A program made the position numbers and the translations under genes. DNA of 64,000 bases from Neodontobutis hainanensis (taxonomy: Eukaryota > Chordata > Actinopteri > Gobiiformes > Odontobutidae), in the NCBI GenBank assembly GCA_024349245.1, contig JALDNG010000020.1:19401501-19465500 (forward strand), written 5' to 3'. Positions 1 to 11,534 of this stretch are shown here, one piece after another. The notes beneath the pieces are model-generated. The model was not told where the DNA came from. It worked only from the letters and a program-made list of their open reading frames with translations, and made no database searches. The stretch's first letter is position 1. Every line of letters starts with the position of its first letter.

Positions 1-39
1 ATACAGTATATTTAGAGTGCGCTGAGGATTGCTAGGAGC

Positions 40-132
40 AGTCATCTAAGTGAACAAAGCTAACAAAGCAAACGCACCAGAGACTGTTTGAACCACACCA
101 AACACGGCAAGTGTGAAAGCACCCTAAATGTT
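40..132. repeat. Fragment of a small non-autonomous DNA element
   Basis: The words around 'gtttgaaccacaccaaac' followed by 'agtgtgaaagcaccct' resemble the end of a common fish miniature inverted-repeat element. A more degenerate relative with similar 'tttggtttaaacc' and 'tatgaaagc' words lies at about 18000-18120. No terminal repeats or target duplication could be fixed. Confidence 0.35.
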
Positions 133-374
133 CAGCGACTGCTAATACATGGAATATCATTTCACTACCCCAAAGTGTTTTATCACCTTGGGGTGCTGTA
201 GTGAGGTGAAAATGAAGCAACCATGATTATATTTGGCCACAGCAACATCAGATTAAAAGTTTACTACAATTGTTTAGTTGAAAGTAGAGGCATTATAATT
301 CTGTAAATGTTTGGGCAGGTTTGTTCAAGGTTTTGTGATTACACTTAATACCCTTAAAAGATCCTCGATTAAGG

Positions 375-547
375 GCGCCACCATACAGCGATATACCTTT
401 GTCCACCAGAGGGCAGGCTCCAAAAATAGAAATATAAGGAAAAACCCCATGACAATTTTACAAGTGTAAAAAAACTGTTTACAGCCTGGTACAAAAGACG
501 GTCTCTAGAGTTAAGTTATTGTTACGTGACAACTCTGGGGAGAGTGA
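375..547 (-). repeat. Copy 1 of a three-copy ~170-bp interspersed repeat
   Basis: Read on the minus strand, this segment matches 41491-41665 and 42037-42180. Shared blocks are 'cagagttgtcacgta', 'ctctagagacc', 'cttttgtaccaggc', 'tttggagcctgccctctggtgg' and 'tatatcgctgta'. No open reading frame, tRNA-like head or clear terminal repeat is visible, so the class is unknown. It includes the CTCF-like motif at 403-416. Confidence 0.6.
403..416 (+). promoter_or_regulatory. CTCF-like core motif in repeat copy 1
   Basis: The sequence CCACCAGAGGGCAG fits the vertebrate CTCF core consensus CCASYAGRKGGCRS at every position and points rightward. Binding is inferred only; the motif sits inside an interspersed repeat. 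Confidence 0.45.
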
Positions 548-1489
548 ATTTAAAAAAAAATCTTTGGTTTGCCTTTAGCTTAACTTTAGGATTATGCATA
601 ATTAAGGGAGTGGCAACTTTGATTGGCATGTGGGTGCCATCTAGAGCCCAGGCGGCCTCTAGACCTGAGGATGCTGACGTCTGGTAGCACTGAGTGCTAG
701 TTGTTAGCGGTGTTTTTTTTTGCTGCTCAGACAAGTTTTGCACAAGATTTGTTGGCATATCTTTAGCTGTTTTTGAAGACATTAAAATGTGGTTATAATT
801 TTCTAAAATGCGAGTAGTTGATGAAAAGCCAGGACATTACTGTGATTAGACGAGTGACACTTCTATAATATTGACTTTGTAGTTTATTTGTTCTGAACAT
901 CACACACTATTCTGTGATTAGACAAAATTGAGAGAAAGGTTTATGATGATTTACTCTCACATTCAGATTTAAATCTAATTATTGCTGTCCTAAGGTCTTA
1001 GGGTAAAAAAGTTTAACATTTTAATGCAGTAATCATAAAATCACAATAGACTAATTTAAATTTGTATTAATAGTATTGTGAGGCACTGCTTAGACGATTT
1101 CTAAATTTCTGGCGGTTGGAGGAGTCAGAAAACTCCATCAAGAACCTTCATATTAATGACATATAGTGGACTACTTTTTTTTTGTTTGCTATGGACCAAC
1201 TTTGTGTCTGTGACTTTTTACACACCAGACAAGCACAACCACTTATTTGTGTGCATTACTCAAATGCTATTCTAATAAAGTATACATTACAAAACATATT
1301 TTTACACCATACTTTTCACATGTGCAGTCAGTGTTTGCACTCATTTCAAAATGAATAATGCATGGCCTTGGTGCACTTATTTTTCACTCATGACATCCTG
1401 TTCTCATTTAAGGCCATTTTAAAACACTCAGCAGAAGTTAAAAGCATAAGTTAGGTTGTGTGATACAAACATCAAAAATAGATAAAGAT
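548..1489. other. nbea: Intronic stretch, nothing recognised
   Basis: AT-rich sequence with no convincing ORF, RNA gene or repeat identified by eye. A short 86-codon minus-strand frame at 522-782 has no recognisable composition or motif. Confidence 0.5.
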
Positions 1490-1872
1490 TTGGCTAAACT
1501 AATTGCCTCACAGCAAGAAGGTCGTGAGTTTAAAACCCGGCCGACCCAAACATTCTCGGCAGACTCCGGTCTTTCTGTGAGGAGTCTGCATGTCCTCCAC
1601 GTGTTACCGTGGGTTTTCTCCGGGTACTCCGGCTTCCTCCCACCGTCCAAACACATGCATGTACAGGTTAATTGGCAACTCTAAAGTGTCTCTAGTGAAT
1701 GAATGTGAGAGTGAATGGTTGTCTGTCAATGTCTGTCTCTAAATGTCAGCCCTGCGACTAACTGGCCACTGTCCAGGGTAGTACCCCGCCTCAGGCCCAA
1801 AGCTGCTGGGATAGGCTCCAGTCACCCGCGACCCCTAACGGGACAAAGCGGTAGAAAATGACTGAATGAATT
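1490..1872 (+). repeat. Common fish interspersed repeat (about 380 bp)
   Basis: Ordered words such as 'gcctcacagcaagaaggt', 'gtgggttttctccgggtact', 'cttcctcccaccgtccaaa', 'ggttaattggcaactc' and 'gctgctgggataggctcc' are those of a repeat found in very high copy number in many teleosts. Short ORFs on both strands here are by-products. A more decayed copy is at 52380-52560. I do not assign a transposon class. Confidence 0.7.
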
Positions 1873-3811
1873 TAATGATTGCAAGACCAGGTTGATACTA
1901 CCTTCAGTAGTTAATTAGTGAGAGTATGTTTTTATAAAATCAGATTAATGTTAAATTATGTTTACAATGTCTAGTTTCCAAAGAGTGCAGAGCCATTATG
2001 AACAGTAAATATTAGTACTTGTAGAAGCTAATGTAGTTTAGCTGTTTCTATTAAGTGTCTAGTTCTGAAGATGAATTATAAAACACAGATCCTGAGGTGT
2101 GGCAGACATCATCTTTATTTTCAGGAGCTGCAGGTGAAGCTGCTTCAGGTTCTTCTTTGTCACAGTCACAGGTTTGACACAAGTCTAATTTTCATGTAAC
2201 TGCTCCAGTGAGTCACAGGACGTCCTGCTCTTCCTCACAGGCCACACAGAGACCGGGACAATGTTTAGCCAATAAAACAGAAATACATGTTTCTGCAGTA
2301 AGTAAGCAGACTTTGAAACTATAAATGTGACTAAATACTTGTATGCTTCTTAATTTAAACACTAACAATCATCCAGGTGACACTAAAAGAAATAGATATT
2401 AAAAGTGGATCTGAGAGTCTTCTTAAGCTTCATCTGTTCCAGAGCCCACTGTTTATTTTATAAACCAGTTCATGTGTAAAGGTAAATGACAGTTCTTTCT
2501 AAATGCTGCACATTTGCTATAGGCTTCTGGGTTTACCACTGTGTGATCTAAAAGATCATTTATAGCATTGTAAATCTACTATTTGAATATCTTTGTATGT
2601 TATCTGCTTAAATATTACTATTTTATTATTATTATAAGATTATAATTAGTATTAGTAGTGATAATAATCTGACATTAACAGTGGGAGCTGAATTAAAGTT
2701 TGTTGTAAAGATTATGCAGACTTAACCCAGACTGAGAAAAGGAAAAAAGGCTCTGAGATGATGGGCGCGTTTGGAAAAACCCGCCCTGGAGCAGTTCAGA
2801 TACTACCCTCTCTGCCCATTTTTATGATATCCTCTGACACAGGAGTCAGAAAAGCCCGGATACAATCACCCTGTGGTGAGATACATTTCGGAGAATGGGG
2901 AGCAATGAGATTGCGCTAAATACTATCAATGGTAAACACGCAGTTATACATCTATTACATCTTTACATATTTTAAGAGATGAAAACAAAAATTTACCAAG
3001 AAACCATGCTAGTCGGCTTTTGTGATAATTATATTAATATTGCAATAAAAATGAGCTGTGATGTGTGAACACCCTCTGTGATGGAGAGGTTAGTGCATCT
3101 GGTTTGGACTTGAGGGGTTTAAAACTTCTGGGGAACAACTCCAGCTAAAGTCTATATGTGCTGGTCCAAAGCCGGATAAACAGAGAGGATTGCATCAGGA
3201 AAGGTTTCTGTTTGCAATATGCATTTTGTCCCTTAATTTACATCTTATATAGAGTAAAAAGAGAACATTTTGAAGAGCCAGGCAGAGAGTGGACTATGCA
3301 GACACCAGGGAAAGCAAAGGGGACTGAAGCACACAAAGAGGGTTCAGACAGACTTTTTGAGGGCAAAAGATGAAAAGGCGATGGCGTTGGAGAGCTCTTG
3401 ACTTGGCTCTCTCCACATCATCAAAGTGTCACTTTTCTTAGCCAGCCAAGACAGGGACAGGCTGTACTCCGGGTTGAAAACACAGATCAGTATTCAGGCC
3501 ACACAACAAACGCCTGAGACCTCTGCACTGTTTACTGCAGTGATTCCCCCACCTCGCTTCGACCACAATGCTCTAATGACACCATTTCCTTTTCCACGAT
3601 TTATCAACGTGGTGACAGCAAGTCTCTGCCTGCTTTCACCAGGGAATTATGTCATTACAAAGCTCTGACATGAATAGAAAGAGAGGCAATGTGGATGTGG
3701 ATGAATGACATAAACCACAACCTACTTACAAAGGAAGACATACTGTATATGCTTATTTATGAATCTGAGTTTAAACACAAAACAGATATACTACTAAATT
3801 AGGGCTGCATA
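1873..3811. other. nbea: Intronic stretch, nothing recognised
   Basis: AT-rich, with small (A/T)-only runs near 2620-2670. The short plus frames at 3158-3373 and 3426-3668 show no known motif and no splice context. No repeat was identified. Confidence 0.45.
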
Positions 3812-4058
3812 ATTTATTCAGAATATTGAAAATATTGCTATTTTTTTGTGATTTTTTAACAATATTTTGGGATGCCATCATATACACTGGGATATAAAGG
3901 GTTAACATTTTGAAAATATTCAAATATTTGACATTTATGATCAGGACTGAGGTGGTTTAAGAGATTTATGCAAATAAAAGTAGAAAGAAATATTAACATA
4001 TACTATTTTTGAGGCCATTTTTATCCTTTTTGACTTTTTTAAAATTAGGGAACGAGTG
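3812..4058 (-). mobile_element. Partial copy of the TTAA-flanked piggyBac-like element
   Basis: On the minus strand this matches the repeating unit of the element at 43711-44541, including 'atagtatatgttaat', 'ataaatctcttaa', 'aaccctttatatcccagtg' and 'atgatggcatcccaaaat'. At its right edge a TTAA (4059-4062) borders a sequence resembling the terminal repeat of that element. The other end lacks a terminal repeat, so the copy is truncated. It contains one unit, not a tandem pair. Confidence 0.65.
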
Positions 4059-4062
4059 TTAA

Positions 4063-5698
4063 GTCATACTAGATATCTTCAATACCCCTTTATGTGTATT
4101 CGTAGTTATTGCCTCCCATCTTTTCCACAACCCCGAGTAATATATTGTATGCATTTGTTAGCATTACATCTTGGTTAGACGGTATATATGACCAGACATA
4201 TGCCAAGCCAACAAGATATATTTCATGTGGTCAAGTGTCACCAATCCATCCTCACACCATCTTTCTCTGCGCTTTTATAGGGATTTACAGTCTCGGTGTT
4301 GTCCTCGCTGCCTGCTACATGCTCCCACTGCCCTCACAATGCAGCGACACCTTCACAAGGACAGCTCTGGCCACTTGAGCTAGTCTCAGCTCCTTGAGAC
4401 CCAGGTCATGCAGTGTAATTACTCTAGCACTGACTGCCTGCCCCAGCTGGCTGCCTGTCACTCCTGAAGAAATCAAAGCCATTAACCAGAAACAAGAGGA
4501 CAAACCCAAGATCAGGCTGGACCACTATGCTCTAATAACCCATCTACATCATTACCTGCAGTGTAGCTGAAAATCAGCAGTCACCAAAATGATTGCCTCT
4601 CATCAAGAATGAGTTTCTACATGTTGGAGAAATTTAGATTGAATATCTTTAAATATCCATAGCCTCAAGTGGGCCTGTCTATTTATTTTGGTCAGCACAC
4701 CCTTTGAGAGATCGTAGAAGCCTTCCTTTAGCACAAAGGCTGCAGCTTGTTTAGTGTAGACACTAATAAACATCATGGCATGGTGTGATCCTTGACGTGT
4801 GAGGCTATATAATCTTATGTATTTCGAAAGCATGACAGACTGGTTAATCAATGCTACACTATGTTGAGTGTCCTGTCTCCGGGTCCTGTATTGATGGTTA
4901 ATAAACTTCTGCTTAAGACATCCAAAACATCTCAATTTAGTCTTTTACTCTTGTGAGACTCCTTGCAACTCAAAAGGCAACTTAAATATTCTCCAACATG
5001 ACAGCACAAGGCAGTTACAGATTCAATCGTCAATTTTAGTCAGAACAGGATTTCTAGGTGCAGTCGAAGAGCAAAGGCTATCCGTTCAGCTGCCACAGGA
5101 GCTTATCTCTGTTGTTTGTAGATATTGTGGTCCTGTTGGCTTCAGTGATCCAAGACCTTCAGCTGGCACTGGACAGATCGCAGCCGAGTATGAAGAGACT
5201 GGAATGAGTATCAGCACCTCAAAGTCAGACCCAAACACCCTGTGATTTCTGTTTATCTGTGAAGGAAGGATCAAACTGTAGCAATGTGGTCCATCTGCAA
5301 GTCCAATCCCACCAACGTGTCATTGGAAAAAGTGTAAGATTTGAAGCAACTGAAATGTTTCCTTTTGTTTTATAGCTTGGACAGAGGAGGAAATGTTACA
5401 AGCAGTACCGCAGTATAACGTGCAAAGAAAATGAGGTTCCTTTCAAAAGGAGACACAGGAGCTAGGACATATGGGTAGGACTATGGCCCCTTTAAGCTGA
5501 CTTTATTGTTTCCGATTGGGGTATGTAAAGTTATAAAGTTGTGATATAAGCTAGATAGCTATAAAAAGATCAAATTGCCACAAAAAGACATTGAAAAACA
5601 TAAATCAATGGCATCTATGCAGAAAATGAATAATGTGTCTTTAATACTCCATCTTTGTATATATGCTAGAGCTGTGAATTGATTTGAAAAAATAACTA
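4063..5698. other. nbea: Intronic stretch, nothing recognised
   Basis: Short frames at 4109-4378 (+), 4315-4509 (-) and 4603-4935 (-) show no known domain. No repeat or RNA signature was identified. Confidence 0.45.
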
Positions 5699-5926
5699 GT
5701 AACACTTTAGAGTAGAGGGCACATTTTTTTTCATGAATTCATGCATTAATTCATGCAGGACTAATGGATTAGTACATTTATTAAAATCATCAACCGGAAT
5801 CATTTTCATCCTAACACTAACCAAAAACCCCTAACCCTAACCTTAACACAGCATGAGTACATGCATGAATTCATAGATTTTTGCATGAATTTGTAATAAG
5901 AAATGCCCCCTATTCTAAAGTGTTAC
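5699..5926. mobile_element. Palindromic MITE with telomere-like core
   Basis: Near-perfect terminal inverted repeats: 'gtaacactttagagtag' on the left pairs with 'ctattctaaagtgttac' on the right. The inner arms ('catgaattcatgcatt' and 'atgcatgaattcat') extend the palindrome. The middle contains 'ccctaaccctaacct', a telomere-like tract. Length is about 228 bp and non-coding. It is a relative of the MITEs at 11143 and 26790 by its ends and its core. Confidence 0.75.
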
Positions 5927-6155
5927 CAATTAACTAATTAATTGCAGGTCTGGCTGTAATAAATCGTGATTAATTTAACATGTCAGCTTTTAATAAACAC
6001 AGATTCAGAAGATAATTAACTTTATTTTTAATCATTTAACTATACTTTAACTTTTGTATAGCACATAAATTGTAATTTATGTATAATGTTCAGACAGACT
6101 TCAAAACTAAGCACAATTTATGAATGCAAAAATCATTTTACAAATAACTTAACTG

Positions 6156-6250
6156 GTTAATGGTGAGCCTTTATATAGCGCTTTTTGTATCTGGCTGTAC
6201 TAAAGCACTTCACATTGCTTCCATTCACACACATGCACACACACAGTGTA
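6156..6250. repeat. Short fish interspersed-repeat fragment
   Basis: The order 'tatatagcgctttttgtat', 'taaagcacttcaca', 'ccattcacacacatgcacacac' is that of a common teleost retroposon-like repeat. No head or target duplication could be located. Confidence 0.4.
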
Positions 6251-8889
6251 TGCAGTAATACATTAATACAGTAACTTAAAGTGCATTACCAATACTTTCA
6301 TCTGTAGCTGTGCTTCTGCTCTTCACAGTCATATGGCTGGACAGCACATCTTTTTCTAGCCTGGCACAGCTAGTGGTCAGCTCTCTGCATATTCTATATA
6401 CAGGAACTCAGTCTGGCAAAGCATAGGCGACCCAAGTCCCATTTTCCAATCAAGATGGCGCACGGGACTGCCAAGAGTTTGTTTGCCTCTGACCTTCAGT
6501 CAGTTTTAAATAATCAAGACAAATTACGTGTTTAAAAGCTCAACAGCAGACAGCGTTAAGAACATTCCTTTTTAAAGAAGATATTTTTGCATGCCATGTT
6601 CGTTTGTAGATTGTTGTAGGACTCCTTGCTGATACAGCAAGGAGTTTGGTTTGACGGGCTAGTCTTTTACACTCCTGGGTGAAATACCTGCTTATCTCTC
6701 TAGCCTTTTGAGTGGAAATGAAACTTACAAAGAAAAACTTATTTAGAGAAAACATGTGCCCTTATTTGGTAGATGTGTATGCATGTCAAAACACTTTACT
6801 CTTTTCCAGGGAAGCATCCGGTAATCTCTTAATGCAGAATGTCCATTTAGCAGCGAGTCTTTTTGGTTTTCCATTGCTAGCTTAAATGTGCAGCCGTGTT
6901 AGCCACAGGAAATGTAAATGAGGTGCAGCGATGTGGATAGGGCATTGCGTCAAAAATAACGGTTGTGTAAAACTTTTTTTTTTACGCACTAAACAGAAAA
7001 AATTTATGCGCTAATTTTACCAGCCCTAATTTATACCATATCCATGCAAGCTTCCACTGAGAGCTTTGGAAACCACAATAATAGAACCAAAGGCTGAGTT
7101 ACAGGTTACTGTGGGTTTTTTGTGATGCTTAGTTTCCTGGTAGACATTGCAAACTGACTGACTCATACTGACCTGATTTGTACTGACCCGCTTCAGTCTT
7201 AAACAGGTTTGTCCACCAAGCCTAAATGTGACACATCTCTGACTAAGACATGTTTTTAGTTGGACTGTTAGACTTCTGTCTTCTAAATGCCTCAGTATTT
7301 CCCAAAAGGAGCTGTAGGAGTTGTCTGGGGAGGAGGGAGGTCTGAGCCCAAACAGTTTCCATCTGTCCAAGTCAGGCTTTTATTGAGTCATTGTGTCATC
7401 ATCTTACATTCAGTAACATTGTGAGTCAGAAATGTTCAGCACTAAGACACTGAGGCTGAGACAAAGTGCTTTCCTCCTCGAAGTCAGGCTGTATCAGAAT
7501 GAACAACCAGGCCGAGAGGTGAGTGTTTCCCCCGCAACCTCTGCTTCAACCCTTGCTGTCATGTACACGCTGAGAGAAAGTGAAAAGACAATGAATTATT
7601 CAAGCTCTGCCTGGTGCTGCGGAGCCAGTTGGGTAGAGCACACACAACAGGCATTAAGACGAGTAAATAAGAACAACTGACGCACGAACAGAGGTATGTT
7701 AGTGTACTGTATCCAGCTCAAGCCAAGTGTGTGATATCTTGTTGTGCTGTACAGTCACCTAAATGCACTAAATGCAATGGAGAAGGAGAGTTTTTCTTTT
7801 TTTTACAAGCACCAAATGCCCCTCTGAACCAAACTGCAGTGGCATAAAACACTGAGTGCCACTTTACGTTAACACGAGGAAGACAAAGAGCTTCTCACAT
7901 TTCTCTCACGCTCAGTGTCAAATATGCTATCAAACAAAACCACACCAAAACACGACAAGGGCAAAGAAAACAAGCAGGGAACATTTGCATGGAAAGCTGT
8001 TATTGACTGTTGCGAGACAAAGAGGTGTGGAACAACTCGTGAAAATCAATCAAAAGCTGTAGCACACAGAGAAGGCAGAGAGCATAGAGATATAGCTGCT
8101 GCAGTTTGGAGAAGGCTGCAGAGGTGTAACACAGCTTTGTTTTAAATGCTTATCCCTCCACAATGATACATTTACATTTTAGATTTTAGAATAAATATGG
8201 TTAGCAGCATATGTTCACACATTCTCCACACCGTTCTGGCTTTTTTACACTTTTTTAAGGCTAAAAATGTTGTGTGAATCGTTTTTAAACACCTACACAT
8301 GTTCTATGCCTGTCATTGCCGTTTCCTCAACCAGTTCAGTGTTGTTTATTAGTAGAACTAGTCATTAGGGGTGTGTGGTATAGCGCCAATATTATATCAC
8401 AATATATAATGAAAATTTGTGTTAATAAAATAAATAACTAAGCACATGGGTAATTTGCACAGAAGCTACATATAATTGTTCCTGTTCATCAAGTCAAGTG
8501 ACTCCTTCATCCGGCATTATGGTCTTCATCAGATCTGCTCAGGCGCTAGCAAAAGCATTAGCCACAACACAGCATTAGAAGGAACTTTTTTATTTTTTAA
8601 CGTAAAATTTTCCTTTGTTGTTAAAACTAATTTGGTTTATTGCCTGGCCCTACAGTACTAGGTCCAGCAGCTGTACCAAAATTAATTTAGGAATTTATTC
8701 CAAACTAAACTAAGAACATTGACCTATTTTTATTGCTCATAAAATTTAAAAAAAATAACAGAATACATTCATTAAATATAAAACATTGACCAAAAGGGTT
8801 TTAGGCTGAAGTCAAGACTTATTGCACCTCACCCTTCTAACATTTAAATAAAAGTGCAATATAATAAGTTAAGAAAACTAATAGAAGAG
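6251..8889. other. nbea: Intronic stretch, one small hairpin
   Basis: No gene recognised. A perfect 11-bp stem with a 3-nt loop lies at 6621-6645 ('actccttgctg' / 'cagcaaggagt'). Frames at 7026-7370 (-), 7432-7680 (+) and 7856-8145 (+) have no recognisable motif and no obvious splice signals. Confidence 0.4.
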
Positions 8890-8899
8890 AAAAAAAAAC

Positions 8900-9640
8900 T
8901 AAATCATGATCATACATCTACAATTCCAATTTACATCCCAGTATACCTATCAAAAATCATATTTTTATATATTTTTTAAAATTGTTATCAACAATTACTG
9001 TTTACTATTGTTTAGAACTGTTTTTTGTAAAATAAAAAAGGCTGTAAGTATTTTTTCTATGTCGACCCCCAAATTTCTACACAGCATGTTAAATATGGCA
9101 CAATCAGCCTTGGGGGACTCACCAGTTGATGTCACAAATATATGATTTTATATTATTTATATGTACCTACTGTTTTCTATTTTCCAAGTACCCTTTGATC
9201 AACTGATGGGCTATCCCCCTTTTTTTAAGTCAATTAAAATATTAAAAAAATATTGTTTATTATATATTGTTGAGTTTATTTTTCTCTTAATTCTATGATT
9301 GCCATTGCTATGGAGTACTTTGTCCTAAACCCATATTGACTGTTGTTTAAAATGTATTGTTTTTAAATAAATCCAACCTTTTTACAAACACTTTCTCCAA
9401 AATTTTTTGAAAACTGTGGAAGTAACAAGACTGACCTGTAGTTTGAAAAGTCATGTTCATTACCATTTTTGTAAAGAAGTAATAATTTTGCTATTTTCAT
9501 GTTTTGGGGAAAAATGCCTGTTAATGAGAGATATCAGATAGAGGTGAATGGTTCAATGATAGATTAAATTATATTTCTTACAAGTATCATGTCTAGCTCT
9601 CCACAGTCAGTTGATCTTTTGTTTCCAGTTTTTTACAATT
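8900..9640 (-). pseudogene. Decayed non-LTR retrotransposon reverse-transcriptase segment
   Basis: The minus strand at about 9290-9600 reads as a broken reverse-transcriptase N-terminal half: fragments like FPQNMKIAK, then NGNEHDFSNYR, LLPQFSK and YGFRTKYS, the classic 'k-x-ipLyKkGd...NYRPvSlLp...QyGFR' order of LINE reverse transcriptases. At about 8990-9130 the minus strand gives a LINE C-terminal-like piece (frame through 'ILTAFFILQK'). The segment between is missing, as in an internally deleted copy. Many stops and frameshifts show it is dead. The clade is not assigned. Confidence 0.6.
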
Positions 9641-10382
9641 TTCTACACTGTCAAGAAAAATGCAATTCACACTTTTAATTATTGTATTTTAGGTTGTGTC
9701 TTGATATGATATGATAAAAATATTTACAAAATACATCTACAATTAGTTTTTCATTATATATGTCCACATTTTTCCTTTTTTTTTTGGATATGTGGTTTTA
9801 GCTTTGTTTATGTTGTCTTTCTATTGTTTCATTTTTCATTTAGCTTTTCACTGTAATATTTTTTGTCTGTTTTCTGATAATCCATAATAATCCATTTTTA
9901 TATTTTTTATACTTGTTTTCAGCTTCCTTGTTTTTGTTTGTATAAATATCTGTATAAATATTTTTTCTTTTTACAAGCATTTTTTATTCCTTTGGTTATT
10001 CATGGTTTATCTAGATTTTTAGTTTTTCTAAAAAAGTATTTTTTTGCAGTTTTTTTGTTTGTTATATGCTACATTTACATCTTCAACATAAACGTAAAAT
10101 CATACCTATTCAGACTACATTTTTATGGCTAATTCTGAACTCTGGAACAAATGCTTGCAATTGTGGGCCACTTTGTGGTCGATCAAGTATTTTTTTAATG
10201 GCATCTACTTATTGAAACCAGATATCTAAACATCCAGACCAGTCACGAATAAGCTACAGCTAATAAAACCACCAGCCCTCGATCGCTCTACCACTTCAAC
10301 CACTTCCGCTTTTTTTTTTTGTTTTGTTTTTTGATTTAAGTGCTTTAGTGTAAACATAGTTTACCCAAAAGTTGCTGTATGT
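9641..10382. other. nbea: Very AT-rich intronic stretch, possibly 5' part of the LINE remnant
   Basis: T-rich plus strand with no recognisable motif. Its position next to the minus-strand LINE remnant makes further decayed LINE sequence plausible, but nothing specific supports it. Confidence 0.35.
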
Positions 10383-10625
10383 GTTTTGGCATAAAAGTGA
10401 CGTGGTCTCTGCACAGTGATTGATGGCTCTTTCATGCTCTTATTTGATCTGCTGTGTAATTACTTGCATCAACACAAGCTGTCAGGCTCAATCAACCGTT
10501 CGTCATGAGGAAACTCAGCCGACTGCCGCTCACAGGAAGGGTGATCAACACGGCACCCGTCTCATTTTCCTCCACTGATCTATTCCATGTAGAGCTTCAA
10601 GCGGTGCACCATCAGGCTAACCATA
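10383..10625. promoter_or_regulatory. nbea: Candidate conserved non-coding element
   Basis: Unique, GC-balanced block embedded in AT-rich DNA. It carries homeodomain/PBX-type words ('tgattgatgg', 'gtaattac', 'caatcaac'), has no ORF and shows no repeat similarity. Regulatory function is inference only. Confidence 0.3.
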
Positions 10626-11142
10626 GACATTTGCATATTTAGCGTTGGCCAGAAACAAGGCTGGTTTGTTCACTCATGAGTGCAGCGTGATGATTACTAC
10701 CGACATGACTGACTCTTTCATTATGTGGTGTTGGCCAGTGGGAATTAGCACCATACACAACAAAAAACGTACAAAGAAAATCATTTTTATTCAACAGAAG
10801 AGGATGTCTATGTGAAAAGAATCTTGCAACTATGACTGAAGATAGAGGTTTCACATGTCAGATTTATTTGCGACTTTTAGCCCGGCCAGTCATATCCATT
10901 CACTCTGCAAAAAATCTCTATTTCCACTGTGTGCATGTTTACTAGGGATCCAACAAATAAGCTAGTCCACAGTTAAATACGTACCTCAGATTTTTGTAGA
11001 ATTCATGGTGACATTATTAAATTATTTTATTATTTGATAGCAGTTAAACAAGGTGTAGTCATTGTAGGTGGACTTAAAGGAAACAAAGTCTGTTTAATTT
11101 CTAATAAAGCATATAACACAAAAAGTGCTTATAGAAAAAATG
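10626..11142. other. nbea: Intronic stretch, nothing recognised
   Basis: No gene or repeat identified. The 71-codon minus frame at 10639-10854 shows no known motif. Confidence 0.4.
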
Positions 11143-11390
11143 TTTACACTTTATTTTATACTATGATACATTGTATCTACTTTCTTGTGTAACAAACTGT
11201 AATAACTACATAGTACATACATAATGGACTTATGTGTACTTATATATTGTAGAAAAGGTAGGGTTAGGATTAGGGTATGTATGTACAATGTGGTAAGATG
11301 TTATTACAATTTGTTATACAGTGTGTTATATTGTGCTTAATGAGGTAGATACAATGTATCAAGTGTAGTGTCAAATAACGTGTTACCAAA
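11143..11390. mobile_element. MITE, copy 2 of the 'tacaatgtatc' family
   Basis: Inverted ends 'gatacattgtatctac' (left) and 'gtagatacaatgtatc' (right), outer words 'tttacacttta' and 'cgtgttacc', and a core with 'tagggttaggattaggg'. A second copy with the same layout lies at 26790-27014, and both share the outline of the element at 5699-5926. Non-coding. Confidence 0.75.
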
Positions 11391-11534
11391 CTTTTTTTTT
11401 TAAGTAAACTGATGCATGTACATGAATTGAATGACATGTGCAGTAGTGTACTTTAAAGTACACTATTTCTGTGTACTGAGGTTCTTCTGTGAAAACATAA
11501 GCTTAATCAACATTCTCTGCATCAATGTGAGAGA
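11391..11534. other. Short spacer, nothing recognised
   Basis: No feature seen. Confidence 0.4.

Noticed and set aside
11254..11278. Interstitial telomere
   Set aside because: Only two or three imperfect TTAGG-type units, fully contained in a MITE core.
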